A stretch of 37,278 nucleotides of DNA from UBA2798 sp046289975 (GTDB lineage Bacteria > Bacteroidota > Bacteroidia > Flavobacteriales_D > UBA2798), in assembly GCA_046289975.1 (NCBI GenBank), contig JBKBUQ010000012.1, positions 1 through 37,278 on the forward strand. The letters are read 5' to 3'. The notes below the pieces were generated by a model that saw only the letters and a program-made list of their open reading frames with translations, was not told the origin of the DNA and did no database searches. Within the stretch, counting starts at the first letter, position 1. Each line of letters starts with the position of its first letter. This document shows positions 1-8,238 of this stretch, piece after piece. The translations under genes and the position numbers were made by a program.

Positions 1-1599
1 AACCATAACAGGAACATCTTTTTCACTCATACTTTCAAATACTATGGTGTATTTGGATTTATCTACGCAGTTTTCAAAAATAGGTTTAATACTTTCCTGA
101 TCTTTCTCATTCAGTTTTGAAGGCAGTGCGTCTTCTTTCTGTATGAGTTTTTCGATGGTGTCGGCATCAACACGAACAAAGGATGCATTTTCCAGTTTTT
201 GCTCGAGCCTGGTGATGAGGTGAGACACCAGCGGTCCTTCCAACAACAATACATCGTAACCGCGTTCTTTTGCGTTTTGAATGTAGGTGTGGTGAGCGTC
301 GATGCTGGAGGCGTAGAGATAAACTGTGCGATTGTTTTTATCTGTTTGCAGAGGTTTGATTTTCTCTGTGTATTCGTCAATTGTAAAATACTTTTCCTCC
401 GTATTTTTCAAAAGAGCAAACTTTTGCGCACGCTCAAGGAATTTTTCATCCGTAAGCATTCCATAATGAATGAAGACCTGAATATCATCCCATTTCTTCT
501 GGAAATCTTCGCGGTCTTTTTTGAACATTTCTTCCAGTTTGTCGGCGACTTTCTTAGTAATGTGGGCCGATATTTTTTTTACGTTGGCATCACTCTGCAA
601 ATACGAACGCGAGACATTGAGTGGAATATCCGGCGAATCGATCACACCGTGCAGTAACATCAGAAATTCAGGTACAACACCTTCAACCTGGTCGGTAACA
701 AATACCTGATTACAGTAAAGTTGAATTTTGTTTTTCTGAACTTCAATATTGTTCTTTAGTCGCGGAAAATAAAGTATTCCGGTAAGATTGAAGGGGTAGT
801 CAACATTCAGATGGATGTGAAACAAAGGTTCTTCGGCAAAGGGATAAAGTTCATTGTAGAAACTCTTATAATCCTCCTCCTTTAGCGAAGCCGGAGCTTT
901 TGTCCATGCGGGTTCAGGGTTGTTGATGATATCGTCAACTTCAATTTCGCTTTCGTTACCTTTTTCGTCCTTTGTTTTTTCTTTCCGTTTTCCAAATGCA
1001 ATTTCAACAGGAAGGAATTTGCAGTATTTGGTAAGAATATTTTTTATTCTGAATTCATCAAGAAACTCCTCAGAATCTTCTGCGATGTGCAGGATGATGT
1101 CTGTTCCTCTTTCAGTACGGTTACCTTCCGAAAGTGTATAATCCGGCGATCCTTCACATTGCCAGATTACGGGTGTTGTGTCGGGTTTATACGAGCGGGT
1201 ATGAATTTCTACTTGACGGGAAACCATGAACGAAGAATAAAAACCAAGTCCGAAATTACCTATGATTCCTTGAGCTTTATCCTGATACATCTCAACGAAT
1301 TCCTTCGCACCCGAAAAAGCAACCTGGGTGATGTATTTTTCAACTTCTTCCTTGGTCATTCCAATACCACGGTCAGAAATCGTGAGTGTTTTTTTGTCCT
1401 TATCAATACTGATGCGGATGCGGGTGTCTCCCAATTCACCCTTGAATTCACCAATCGAAGCAAGCGTTTTCAATTTGCGCGTCGCATCAACCGCATTGGA
1501 AACCAACTCGCGTAAAAAGATCTCATGGTCAGAATAAAGAAACTTCTTGATGATGGGGAAAATGTTTTCCGTCTGAACATTAATTTTTCCTGTTGTCAT
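1..1599 (-). CDS. htpG: Molecular chaperone HtpG (Hsp90), C-terminal part cut off by the window edge
   Basis: This is a cytoplasmic ATP-dependent Hsp90 chaperone. I translated the minus strand by eye from the ATG at 1597-1599; the frame stays open for 533 codons and runs off the left edge, so the end of the C-terminal dimerisation domain is missing. Visible family features are the N-terminal GHKL ATPase segment: FLRELVSNAVDATRKL near residue 30, ISDRGIGM (N-box Asp and Gly), and GNFGLGFYSSFMV (lid and ATP-binding loop). The middle domain includes GILYFPR and SPDIPLNVSRSYLQ, the usual HtpG signature. No Shine-Dalgarno sequence precedes the start. The upstream 250 bp holds heptamer repeats instead of an obvious promoter box. 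Family assignment is firm. Confidence 0.96.
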   Translation of the reverse strand, partial: MTTGKINVQTENIFPIIKKFLYSDHEIFLRELVSNAVDATRKLKTLASIGEFKGELGDTRIRISIDKDKKTLTISDRGIGMTKEEVEKYITQVAFSGAKEFVEMYQDKAQGIIGNFGLGFYSSFMVSRQVEIHTRSYKPDTTPVIWQCEGSPDYTLSEGNRTERGTDIILHIAEDSEEFLDEFRIKNILTKYCKFLPVEIAFGKRKEKTKDEKGNESEIEVDDIINNPEPAWTKAPASLKEEDYKSFYNELYPFAEEPLFHIHLNVDYPFNLTGILYFPRLKNNIEVQKNKIQLYCNQVFVTDQVEGVVPEFLMLLHGVIDSPDIPLNVSRSYLQSDANVKKISAHITKKVADKLEEMFKKDREDFQKKWDDIQVFIHYGMLTDEKFLERAQKFALLKNTEEKYFTIDEYTEKIKPLQTDKNNRTVYLYASSIDAHHTYIQNAKERGYDVLLLEGPLVSHLITRLEQKLENASFVRVDADTIEKLIQKEDALPSKLNEKDQESIKPIFENCVDKSKYTIVFESMSEKDVPVMV

Positions 1600-1615
1600 G
1601 GCTAGAGGGGTATGT

Positions 1616-1678
1616 GTTGTTGGTTATTAGTTATCGGCTATCAGTTATTGGTTATCGGTAATGAGTAAATGGTTTTCA
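1616..1678. repeat. Degenerate heptanucleotide tandem array (GTTATCG-like)
   Basis: Nine consecutive 7-nt units can be read in register: GTTGTTG, GTTATTA, GTTATCG, GCTATCA, GTTATTG, GTTATCG, GTAATGA, GTAAATG, GTTTTCA. Most units begin with G, and the central ones match GTTATCG closely while the last ones decay. The array fills the region just upstream of the htpG start, where its promoter would be expected. Its function is unknown. Confidence 0.7.
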
Positions 1679-1733
1679 TGATGTGTTTGTTCCTGCTGTG
1701 GTATAAAGTGATTTCAAAAGCATCAATACTACC

Positions 1734-1768
1734 TTTCACCGTTCACCGTTCACCGATCACTATCATTT
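1734..1768. repeat. Second degenerate heptanucleotide array (GTTCACC-like)
   Basis: Five 7-nt units are in register: TTTCACC, GTTCACC, GTTCACC, GATCACT, ATCATTT. The unit differs from the array at 1616-1678 but has the same length and the same kind of decay at its right edge. An open frame reads through it into the YopX-like gene. The repeat-derived peptide does not look like protein, which argues for the downstream start at 1855. Confidence 0.6.
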
Positions 1769-1854
1769 CAATTCTTTTGCCATTCGGTATTTTCTGCCAA
1801 AATGTCGATTTCGGATGCAACAATTCGCCTGATTTTACTGTTATTGGGGTAATT

Positions 1855-2205
1855 ATGACAGAAAGGCTGCGGATCGATGAAAAGGTGCTTGGGTACCGCC
1901 GGCTTCAGGGGAAGCATTGGTTTTATTCGCCCGATATGTATTCCTGGAGCGGAAATGCGATTGTTTTTAAGCAAAGCGATCGCAGTACGGGAATTCGCGA
2001 CCGCAACCGGCGTTTGATTTTTGAAAATGATATTCTGGAGGACAATGAACTCGGTTTTTTTGAAATAGCTTTCGATGAAGCCCTGGGACGTTTGTTTGTT
2101 GTTGCCTTACAGGAAAATGGCCTGTTTTCGCTGGATTGGTTGGCTGAACGATCGGGTAACAATTCATTTGTCTGGAAATCATTCTCCTTTTTGCAGGGAC
2201 CTTGA
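1855..2205 (+). CDS. YopX-like domain protein
   Basis: A 116-residue protein. The central segment STGIRDRNRRLIFENDIL (about residues 47-64) matches the hallmark of YopX/DUF1653-type proteins, which carry a TGLxDxNGxxIxEGDIV-like motif, preceded by an FR/YR...W-F-Y segment (YRRLQGKHWFYS). YopX proteins are best known from phages and plasmids, and their biochemical role is not established. The frame is open from 1669, but the extra 62 residues derive from the heptamer array, so I take the ATG at 1855. The stop is 14 nt before the WD40 gene start, and a likely promoter of that gene lies in between. No signal peptide. The family call rests on one motif. Confidence 0.55.
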   Translation: MTERLRIDEKVLGYRRLQGKHWFYSPDMYSWSGNAIVFKQSDRSTGIRDRNRRLIFENDILEDNELGFFEIAFDEALGRLFVVALQENGLFSLDWLAERSGNNSFVWKSFSFLQGP

Positions 2206-2207
2206 TG

Positions 2208-2215
2208 TATCTTTA
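2208..2215 (+). promoter_or_regulatory. Probable -7 promoter box of the WD40 gene
   Basis: TATCTTTA matches 7 of 8 positions of the Bacteroidota -7 element TAnnTTTG. Only 4 nt separate it from the GTG start at 2220, so transcription would begin at or next to the start codon. No clear -33 TTTG is seen at the expected spacing. Confidence 0.4.
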
Positions 2216-2219
2216 GCGG

Positions 2220-3131
2220 GTGGACATCAATTTTACCAAAGCAGCTGAATTGAAAGGACATGCCGGTCCGGTTTATGCCTTATGCGCGGGTAGCAGAGAG
2301 GGGACTTTCTTTTCGGGTAGCAGTGATGGTTTTGTGGCGGAATGGGATCTGGTTTCTTTTTTGCCGGAGAAGTTTTCCGTGAAAATTGGTCAGCCTGTAT
2401 ACGCCCTTGAGCATATCCTTGAGTTTCATTTGCTGGTTGCGGGCACGGGTAGTGGTGCTTTTCATGTGATCGACCTGAAAGAAAAAAAGGAAGTCCGGCA
2501 TATTGTTCAACATACTTCTTCCGTTTTCGATATCCGTTACAACTCCAAACAAAAACACTTGTACACGGTTTCTGCCGATGGTCATTTTTGTGTTTGGGAA
2601 GTGCCAACATTTCGCTTGCTGATCGATTATCCGATCTGTTCTGAAAAATTGCGAAATATAGCGATCTCTCATTCCGGAGATAAAATTGCCCTGGCTTGTG
2701 GAGATCATATCGTTCGGGTTTTTGAAACTGAATTTTACAACCCAATAAGGGATTTCAACGCACATACAATGTCGGTTAACAGTGTTTGTTTTACAAATGA
2801 GAATACACTCATTAGTGGAGGTAAAGATGCCTTTCTTTATTGGTGGAATTCTGAATCAGAGTTTCCGTATTTATCTGTTCCTGCCCATAATTTTGCGATT
2901 TATACTATTGTTTGTTCTCCCGACGGAAAATTGTTTGCTACCGGAAGTAGAGACAAGACCGTAAAAATATGGGATGCAGAAACGAATGATTTTTTATTGC
3001 GTATCGAACGTAAATCTCATCTGGCACACACCGCTTCCGTGAACAGATTGTATTGGGATAAATTCACAGGGCTATTGGTGTCTGCAGGCGACGATCGAAC
3101 GCTTTTTTGCTGGAGAAAATCAGTAGAATAA
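2220..3131 (+). CDS. WD40-repeat protein, single seven-bladed propeller
   Basis: A 303-residue protein made almost wholly of seven WD40-like repeats of about 40 residues. They are recognisable by GH/H near the start and W-D or W-equivalent ends, for example GHAGPVYAL...VAEWDL, HTSSVFDI...FCVWEV, FAIYTIVCSPDGKLFATG...VKIWDA and TASVNRLYW...LFCWRK. Seven repeats are enough to close one beta-propeller, so this is probably a stand-alone scaffold. There is no signal peptide or membrane segment, so it is likely cytoplasmic. The start is GTG at 2220; no in-frame ATG exists before the first repeat is well under way. It converges on typA, with a terminator hairpin between. The binding partner cannot be told from sequence. 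Confidence 0.85.
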   Translation: MDINFTKAAELKGHAGPVYALCAGSREGTFFSGSSDGFVAEWDLVSFLPEKFSVKIGQPVYALEHILEFHLLVAGTGSGAFHVIDLKEKKEVRHIVQHTSSVFDIRYNSKQKHLYTVSADGHFCVWEVPTFRLLIDYPICSEKLRNIAISHSGDKIALACGDHIVRVFETEFYNPIRDFNAHTMSVNSVCFTNENTLISGGKDAFLYWWNSESEFPYLSVPAHNFAIYTIVCSPDGKLFATGSRDKTVKIWDAETNDFLLRIERKSHLAHTASVNRLYWDKFTGLLVSAGDDRTLFCWRKSVE

Positions 3132-3134
3132 AAA

Positions 3135-3158
3135 AGTCCCGACACTTCTGCCGGGACT
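3135..3158 (-). terminator. Rho-independent terminator of typA
   Basis: Inverted repeat AGTCCCG / CGGGACT (7 bp) with a 10-nt loop. On the minus strand it is followed by a run of T residues (the A run at 3130-3135 on the plus strand). It sits 22 nt beyond the typA stop and next to the WD40 stop, so it may act for both converging genes. Confidence 0.75.
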
Positions 3159-3179
3159 ATCCAATAATGTAAAATCAGA

Positions 3180-4991
3180 TTAAAGCTGAAGTTTCGTGTT
3201 TGAAGCGCGCTTACGATCACTTTCACTGAGAATTACTTTACGAAGACGGATATTGTTGGGGGTTACCTCAACATATTCATCTCCCTGAATGTATTCGAGT
3301 GCTTCTTCCAGACTGAAACGCTTTGGTGGTGCAATGCGCATTTTATCGTCTGAACCTGAAGCACGCATGTTGGTCAGTTTCTTGGTTTTTGTAACGTTTA
3401 CAACGAGGTCACCGGGACGGCTGTTTTCGCCGATAACCTGTCCTTCGTAAATAGGTTCGCCTACGTCAATAAAGAAGGTTCCGCGGTCTTGCAGGTTGTT
3501 GATGGAGTAGGCAATGGCATCGCCGTTTTCCATAGAGATCAATGAACCATTCTGACGACCTGGAATTTCTCCTTTAAACGGAGCATATTCCTTAAAGCGG
3601 TGAGTTACCACAGCTTCACCTGCTGTTGCAGTAAGCATGTTGTTACGCAATCCAATTAATCCGCGTGAAGGAATCAAAAACTGGAGAACCATGCGTCCGC
3701 CTTTTGGACTCATATTTAACATTTCTCCTTTACGCGTTGAAACCATTTCGATGGCTTTTCCTGCATGTTCTTCAGGAAGGTCGATGGTCAATTCTTCAAT
3801 CGGTTCGCATTTGATACCGTCGATCTGCTTGAGGATAACCTGTGGCTGACCAATTTGTAATTCATAACCTTCGCGACGCATGGTTTCAATGAGAACCGAA
3901 AGGTGTAGTACTCCACGTCCGGATACGTTGAACGAATCGGCTGAATTGGTCTCTGCAACACGAAGCGCAAGATTTTTTTCAAGTTCTTTTTCAAGACGCT
4001 CTTTGAGGTGACGTGAGGTTACAAACTTTCCTTCTTTACCAAAGAATGGAGAATTGTTGATGGTGAAAAGCATACTCATGGTAGGCTCTTCGATATCGAT
4101 TGTTTTTAATGCTTCAGGTTTTTCTGCATCGGCAATAGTGTCGCCAATTTCAAATCCTTCAATTCCTACTACAGCACAAATATCTCCAGCCTGAACATTA
4201 TCAACCTTACGTTTTTCGAATCCTTCAAACACAAACAGATCTTTGATGCGTTGTTTTGTAATTGTTCCGTCGCGCTTCACAAGTGCTACTTGCTGACCTG
4301 ATTTCAATTCTCCTCTTTGCAAACGACCAATCGCAAAACGACCGATGTATTGTGAAAAGTCGAGTGATGTGATCAACAACTGTGGTGTTCCAACTTCAAC
4401 TTTAGGCTCAGGAATATGCGAAATGATCATTTCGAAAAGAGCCTCGATATTGTCCGTCGGTTTTTTCCAGTCAAATCCCATCCAGTTGTTCTTCGCAGAA
4501 CCGTAAACAACAGGAAAATCCAATTGCTCATCAGTAGCGTCAAGATTCATCATCAATTCGAATACTGCTTCATAAGCTTCTTCGGGCGTACAGTTGGGTT
4601 TGTCAACTTTGTTAACTACAAGAATGGGTTTTAGTCCCATTGCAAGTGCTTTTGATGTTACAAAACGCGTTTGTGGCATCGGACCTTCAAAGGCGTCAAC
4701 AAGCAACAATACTCCGTCGGCCATGTTAAGTACGCGTTCAACCTCACCACCAAAGTCGGCGTGACCCGGAGTATCGATGATGTTGATTTTGTAATCCTTG
4801 TATTTTACAGATACGTTTTTAGCAAGAATGGTAATTCCACGTTCACGTTCAAGGTCGTTGTTGTCAAGAATTAATTCTCCGGGGGTTTCGTGCTCTTTGA
4901 AAAGTTTCCCAACTAGGAGCATTTTGTCTACAAGTGTCGTCTTACCGTGGTCGACGTGCGCGATGATCGCGATGTTTCTGAGTTTTTGCAT
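3180..4991 (-). CDS. typA: Ribosome-associated GTPase TypA/BipA
   Basis: A 603-residue translational GTPase of the EF-G/LepA superfamily, which binds ribosomes and affects 50S assembly and stress adaptation in other bacteria. G-motifs are complete: G1 AHVDHGKTT (residues 11-19), G2 RGITI, G3 DTPGHADF and G4 NKVDKPN. The TypA-specific C-terminal half is present, including SRGLIGLRN, RFKEYAPFKG and GDEYVEVTPNNIRLRK. I chose the ATG at 4989-4991, giving MQKLRNIAIIAHVDHGK as in most family members; the frame is open 18 codons further upstream without family support. The length is normal for the family. It is a monocistronic-looking gene with its own terminator. Confidence 0.97.
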   Translation of the reverse strand: MQKLRNIAIIAHVDHGKTTLVDKMLLVGKLFKEHETPGELILDNNDLERERGITILAKNVSVKYKDYKINIIDTPGHADFGGEVERVLNMADGVLLLVDAFEGPMPQTRFVTSKALAMGLKPILVVNKVDKPNCTPEEAYEAVFELMMNLDATDEQLDFPVVYGSAKNNWMGFDWKKPTDNIEALFEMIISHIPEPKVEVGTPQLLITSLDFSQYIGRFAIGRLQRGELKSGQQVALVKRDGTITKQRIKDLFVFEGFEKRKVDNVQAGDICAVVGIEGFEIGDTIADAEKPEALKTIDIEEPTMSMLFTINNSPFFGKEGKFVTSRHLKERLEKELEKNLALRVAETNSADSFNVSGRGVLHLSVLIETMRREGYELQIGQPQVILKQIDGIKCEPIEELTIDLPEEHAGKAIEMVSTRKGEMLNMSPKGGRMVLQFLIPSRGLIGLRNNMLTATAGEAVVTHRFKEYAPFKGEIPGRQNGSLISMENGDAIAYSINNLQDRGTFFIDVGEPIYEGQVIGENSRPGDLVVNVTKTKKLTNMRASGSDDKMRIAPPKRFSLEEALEYIQGDEYVEVTPNNIRLRKVILSESDRKRASNTKLQL

Positions 4992-5135
4992 GAATAAGGT
5001 GCTGAAATAAGGGTGCAAAGGTACGCTTTTATTCCTCATTTCCACTATGTTTTGTGTAAATCGTTGGATAAAAGGTGATTCCTTAAGGATTTAATCTCAG
5101 GTGTTTACCTTATTCGATGATTCAATAGAGTCAAT

Positions 5136-5143
5136 TATCTTTA
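5136..5143 (+). promoter_or_regulatory. Probable -7 promoter box of the WD40-caspase gene
   Basis: TATCTTTA, identical to the box before the WD40 gene at 2208-2215. It lies 15 nt before the ATG at 5159. TTATTC about 20 nt upstream is a poor -33 candidate. Confidence 0.4.
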
Positions 5144-5158
5144 GCCAAAACAACAGTT

Positions 5159-8140
5159 ATGCGCGGTATGTTATTCGTTCTTCTTCTCCATTTTTCCGGT
5201 TTATTATCAGCACAGCATGATCATCTTGTAGTGCAACAGGGACATACCGATGAAATTCTTTTTGTGTCTGTTGATCCCAAAGGCAAAACGTATGCAACTG
5301 CAAGTCGTGATAAAACCGTTAAGGTTTGGGATCTCCGCAGTGGAAAATTGATTAAAACAGTAACAGGATTTTCATTTTATGTTACAAAGGTCGGTTATAG
5401 TCCCGAAGGTGGATTTTTATACATGCGTGGTGATCTGGGTACATGCAAAGTTTTTTCGACCGGTAATTTTGAAGAAGTCACCTCAAAATTTTATGATGAT
5501 TTTTTTCCAATAACTCAATTAAATTTCGGTGTAAACGATGATATGCTGTTGTTCGGTATTAAAGGATCTGCATTTATTGTAAATACAAAATCGTGGAATA
5601 AACATTTGTTATCCGGACGTGTTGCCGGTGAAGTGGATCATATTGTTTTCGATCCGGGTACAAAAAAGGTAACAGTGCGGGCCAAGGGAGGAAATCCAAC
5701 GGATATTGATGTTGCTTCAATACTCGGCAAGGAAAATTTTTCGATCGACAGAAAACCTTCCGAGTTTTATCCTTACAGTGCTGAGGTAAATTCTACCATT
5801 GTAACAATTAAGGATGCCTCCGGTTCTGTCATTGCCATTCGTAAGCAACCACGTGTCTCTATCCCTTCCAATGCGGTTTTTAGTCCCGATAATCAATCGC
5901 TGGCCATTTGTTTTGAGTCGAGCAACAATGTTCTGATCTTTTCCATTAGCCATAATTCCGTTCAACGCATTCCCACCAAATTTGCGGAAGTCCGAGCTGT
6001 TGTATTTTCTCCCGATGGAAAACGAATTCTAATTGGTGATGCCGCTCAGATGATATCCTGCAATACAGATGGTTCTGACCGAAAAATTCTTTATGAACAC
6101 AATGCGGCAATTACCTGTGCAGATATCAGTAAGGATAATAAATTATTGTTATCGGGAAGTATGGATGGTTCATTGAGTTTGTACGATTTGGTACAGGGTA
6201 AACTGCTTTCAAGCGTAAAGGCCGGGGGTGTAGTTACGTCTTTGAGTATTCACCCAAAGGGAAAACTTGCGGCAGTTGCGGAAGATGGTCATGTTACCGT
6301 TTTTAAATTGCCTGCACTGAAAGAAGAAAAGGTTGCGATAAAAGGAACAGCAACCCGAAGCACAGATTTTTCGGGCGATGGAAAATTTCTGGTGGCTCAG
6401 GATGCAAAGACCAAAAGGGTAATGTTGTATGAAACAGGAAAAGAGGAACCTGCAAAATCATTTCGCGATCCATCCGAACACAAAACGCGTAGTGAAGCTG
6501 CAATCAGAAAACAATTGTTTCCTGTTGCTTTTTCCAATACCGGAAAATATCTGATTAGTATGGGGGAGGAGTGGGTAATGCATTTGCGGGTTCAACCCGA
6601 TTATTCAGTTTCTGAATTGAAAGGACATTCCAGTTGGGCCAATTCGTTTCATTTCAGTAGTGATGATAAATTACTTGTTTCCACATCGGATGACGGATCT
6701 GTAAGACTATGGGATACTGATAAAAAACAAAATATCGCTACCATGGTTTTCAATGATAAGGATTTTGTGGTTGCCAACAGTGAGAATTACTATTTCACGT
6801 CAAAAGGAGGATACGATTTGGTTGGTTTTTACAAAGGAGGAAATGTTTTTCCATTCGAACAATTTGATTTGGTATTGAATCGTCCGGATAAAGTATTATC
6901 AACACTGGGATCAAAAAACGCTGCACTTATTGCTGCGCTGGAGAAAACCTGGATGAAACGGATCGAGAAATCAGGATTGCAAAAAGTTGAAGCAGGTGGG
7001 AATCCTCCTGTTGTTTCAATTCTCAACCGCGATAAAATCGGAATTCAGACCAAAACTAAGGATCTCAAACTCTCCCTTCGTGCAACATCTCAAGGCGCTG
7101 CAATCGACAGAATTTTAATTTGGATCAATGAAGTTCCTGTGTTTGGTAAGAATGGAATCTCCTTAAGGAAAAAAGGTCTTACAGATCATACACAGGACAT
7201 AATCATTCCCTTAGCCGCAGGAAGTAATGCCATTGATGTTGCTGTGATGAACGATAAGGGGATTGAATCAGGAAGAGAACGGGTTGTTACCGATTTTTCC
7301 GATAATTCGAAACCGACACTTTATTTTGCCGGATTGGGTATCTCAGAATTTGCGCAATCAGGATTCAACCTGAAATACCCTACCAAAGATGTGAGCGATA
7401 TTGAGGTCCTTGTGAAATCACTCAAAGGGTCGGTCTTTGCAGATGTGCAAAGCAAGGTATTTACCAATGAAAAAGTTACCGGATCTGCACTTGGCGATAT
7501 TCGTTCCTTTTTTCGGAAGGCCGGACGAAATGATATGGTGATATTGTTTTTTGCCGGACATGGAGTGTTGGATGCCGGCTTTAATTATTATTTGTCTTCT
7601 TACGATATGGATTTCGCTTCTCCTGCTGCTAAGGGATTGTCTTACGAATCACTTGAATCCCTTCTGGATAGCATTTCTCCTCTGAAAAAGTTGTTTCTAA
7701 TTGATGCCTGTCATAGCGGGGAAGTTGAAAAAGATGAAATGATTCTAGCTTCTACTTCTACAGGAGAAAAAAATGGCGATGTTGGATTTCGTGCAGTAGG
7801 TAATGGTTTTGTGCGAAAGGACGCCATGGGTTTGCGTTCTTCATCCGAATTACTGAAGGAAATTTTTGCTGATGTTCGTCGCGGTACCGGTGCAACGATC
7901 ATTAGCAGTGCCGGAGGGGCTGAATTTGCGATGGAGAGCAGCGAGTGGAAAAATGGCTTGTTTTCCTATTGTTTGCTGAACGGACTAAAAAATCATGAAG
8001 CAGATGCCGATGATAACGGAAAAGTCCATGTAAGCGAATTGCTCAATTATGTGATGAAAGCTGTTCGAGAACTTTCATCAGGACGGCAGAACCCTACAAC
8101 ACGGGCTGAGAATGTTTCATTGGATTTTGAGTTGTGGTAG
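5159..8140 (+). CDS. Exported WD40-repeat protein with C-terminal caspase-like (peptidase C14) domain
   Basis: A 993-residue protein. Residues 1-19 form a signal peptide (LFVLLLHFSGLLSAQ), so it should leave the cytoplasm. Residues about 27-530 contain many WD40-like repeats, for example GHTDEILFVSVDPKGK...VKVWDL near the start and GHSSWANSFHFSSDD...VRLWDT near residues 490-525, enough for about two propellers. A beta-rich linker follows (about 610-715). The caspase-like domain spans about 719-990, with the catalytic His801 in FFAGHGV and Cys851 in LIDACHSGE, so it appears intact. The fold is that of bacterial caspase homologues (metacaspase-like). Cleavage specificity and partners are unknown. 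Two in-frame ATGs lie at the start (5159 and 5168); the first has an upstream -7 box. Confidence 0.9.
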   Translation: MRGMLFVLLLHFSGLLSAQHDHLVVQQGHTDEILFVSVDPKGKTYATASRDKTVKVWDLRSGKLIKTVTGFSFYVTKVGYSPEGGFLYMRGDLGTCKVFSTGNFEEVTSKFYDDFFPITQLNFGVNDDMLLFGIKGSAFIVNTKSWNKHLLSGRVAGEVDHIVFDPGTKKVTVRAKGGNPTDIDVASILGKENFSIDRKPSEFYPYSAEVNSTIVTIKDASGSVIAIRKQPRVSIPSNAVFSPDNQSLAICFESSNNVLIFSISHNSVQRIPTKFAEVRAVVFSPDGKRILIGDAAQMISCNTDGSDRKILYEHNAAITCADISKDNKLLLSGSMDGSLSLYDLVQGKLLSSVKAGGVVTSLSIHPKGKLAAVAEDGHVTVFKLPALKEEKVAIKGTATRSTDFSGDGKFLVAQDAKTKRVMLYETGKEEPAKSFRDPSEHKTRSEAAIRKQLFPVAFSNTGKYLISMGEEWVMHLRVQPDYSVSELKGHSSWANSFHFSSDDKLLVSTSDDGSVRLWDTDKKQNIATMVFNDKDFVVANSENYYFTSKGGYDLVGFYKGGNVFPFEQFDLVLNRPDKVLSTLGSKNAALIAALEKTWMKRIEKSGLQKVEAGGNPPVVSILNRDKIGIQTKTKDLKLSLRATSQGAAIDRILIWINEVPVFGKNGISLRKKGLTDHTQDIIIPLAAGSNAIDVAVMNDKGIESGRERVVTDFSDNSKPTLYFAGLGISEFAQSGFNLKYPTKDVSDIEVLVKSLKGSVFADVQSKVFTNEKVTGSALGDIRSFFRKAGRNDMVILFFAGHGVLDAGFNYYLSSYDMDFASPAAKGLSYESLESLLDSISPLKKLFLIDACHSGEVEKDEMILASTSTGEKNGDVGFRAVGNGFVRKDAMGLRSSSELLKEIFADVRRGTGATIISSAGGAEFAMESSEWKNGLFSYCLLNGLKNHEADADDNGKVHVSELLNYVMKAVRELSSGRQNPTTRAENVSLDFELW

Positions 8141-8178
8141 TTTTTTTACTAATAAGACACTACGTCCACTGACCGGGT

Positions 8179-8206
8179 GCTAAGAAATTTTTGTTTGATT
8201 CTTAGC
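8179..8206 (+). terminator. Probable terminator of the WD40-caspase gene
   Basis: Inverted repeat GCTAAGAA / TTCTTAGC (8 bp) with a 12-nt loop. A T-rich stretch (8212-8220) follows a few bases downstream. The stem is AT-rich and the T run is displaced by about 6 nt, so termination strength is uncertain. Apart from this hairpin I see nothing in 8141-8238. Confidence 0.45.
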
Positions 8207-8238
8207 GAACATATTTTTTTAGTAGTTGTACTGCCAGC

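Noticed and set aside
199..657. 152-residue plus-strand open frame inside htpG
   Set aside because: It is the antisense shadow of the conserved htpG coding sequence.
1669..1854. N-terminal extension of the YopX-like protein
   Set aside because: The extra 62 codons are read through heptamer repeats and low-complexity sequence, and the YopX-like segment begins after the ATG at 1855.
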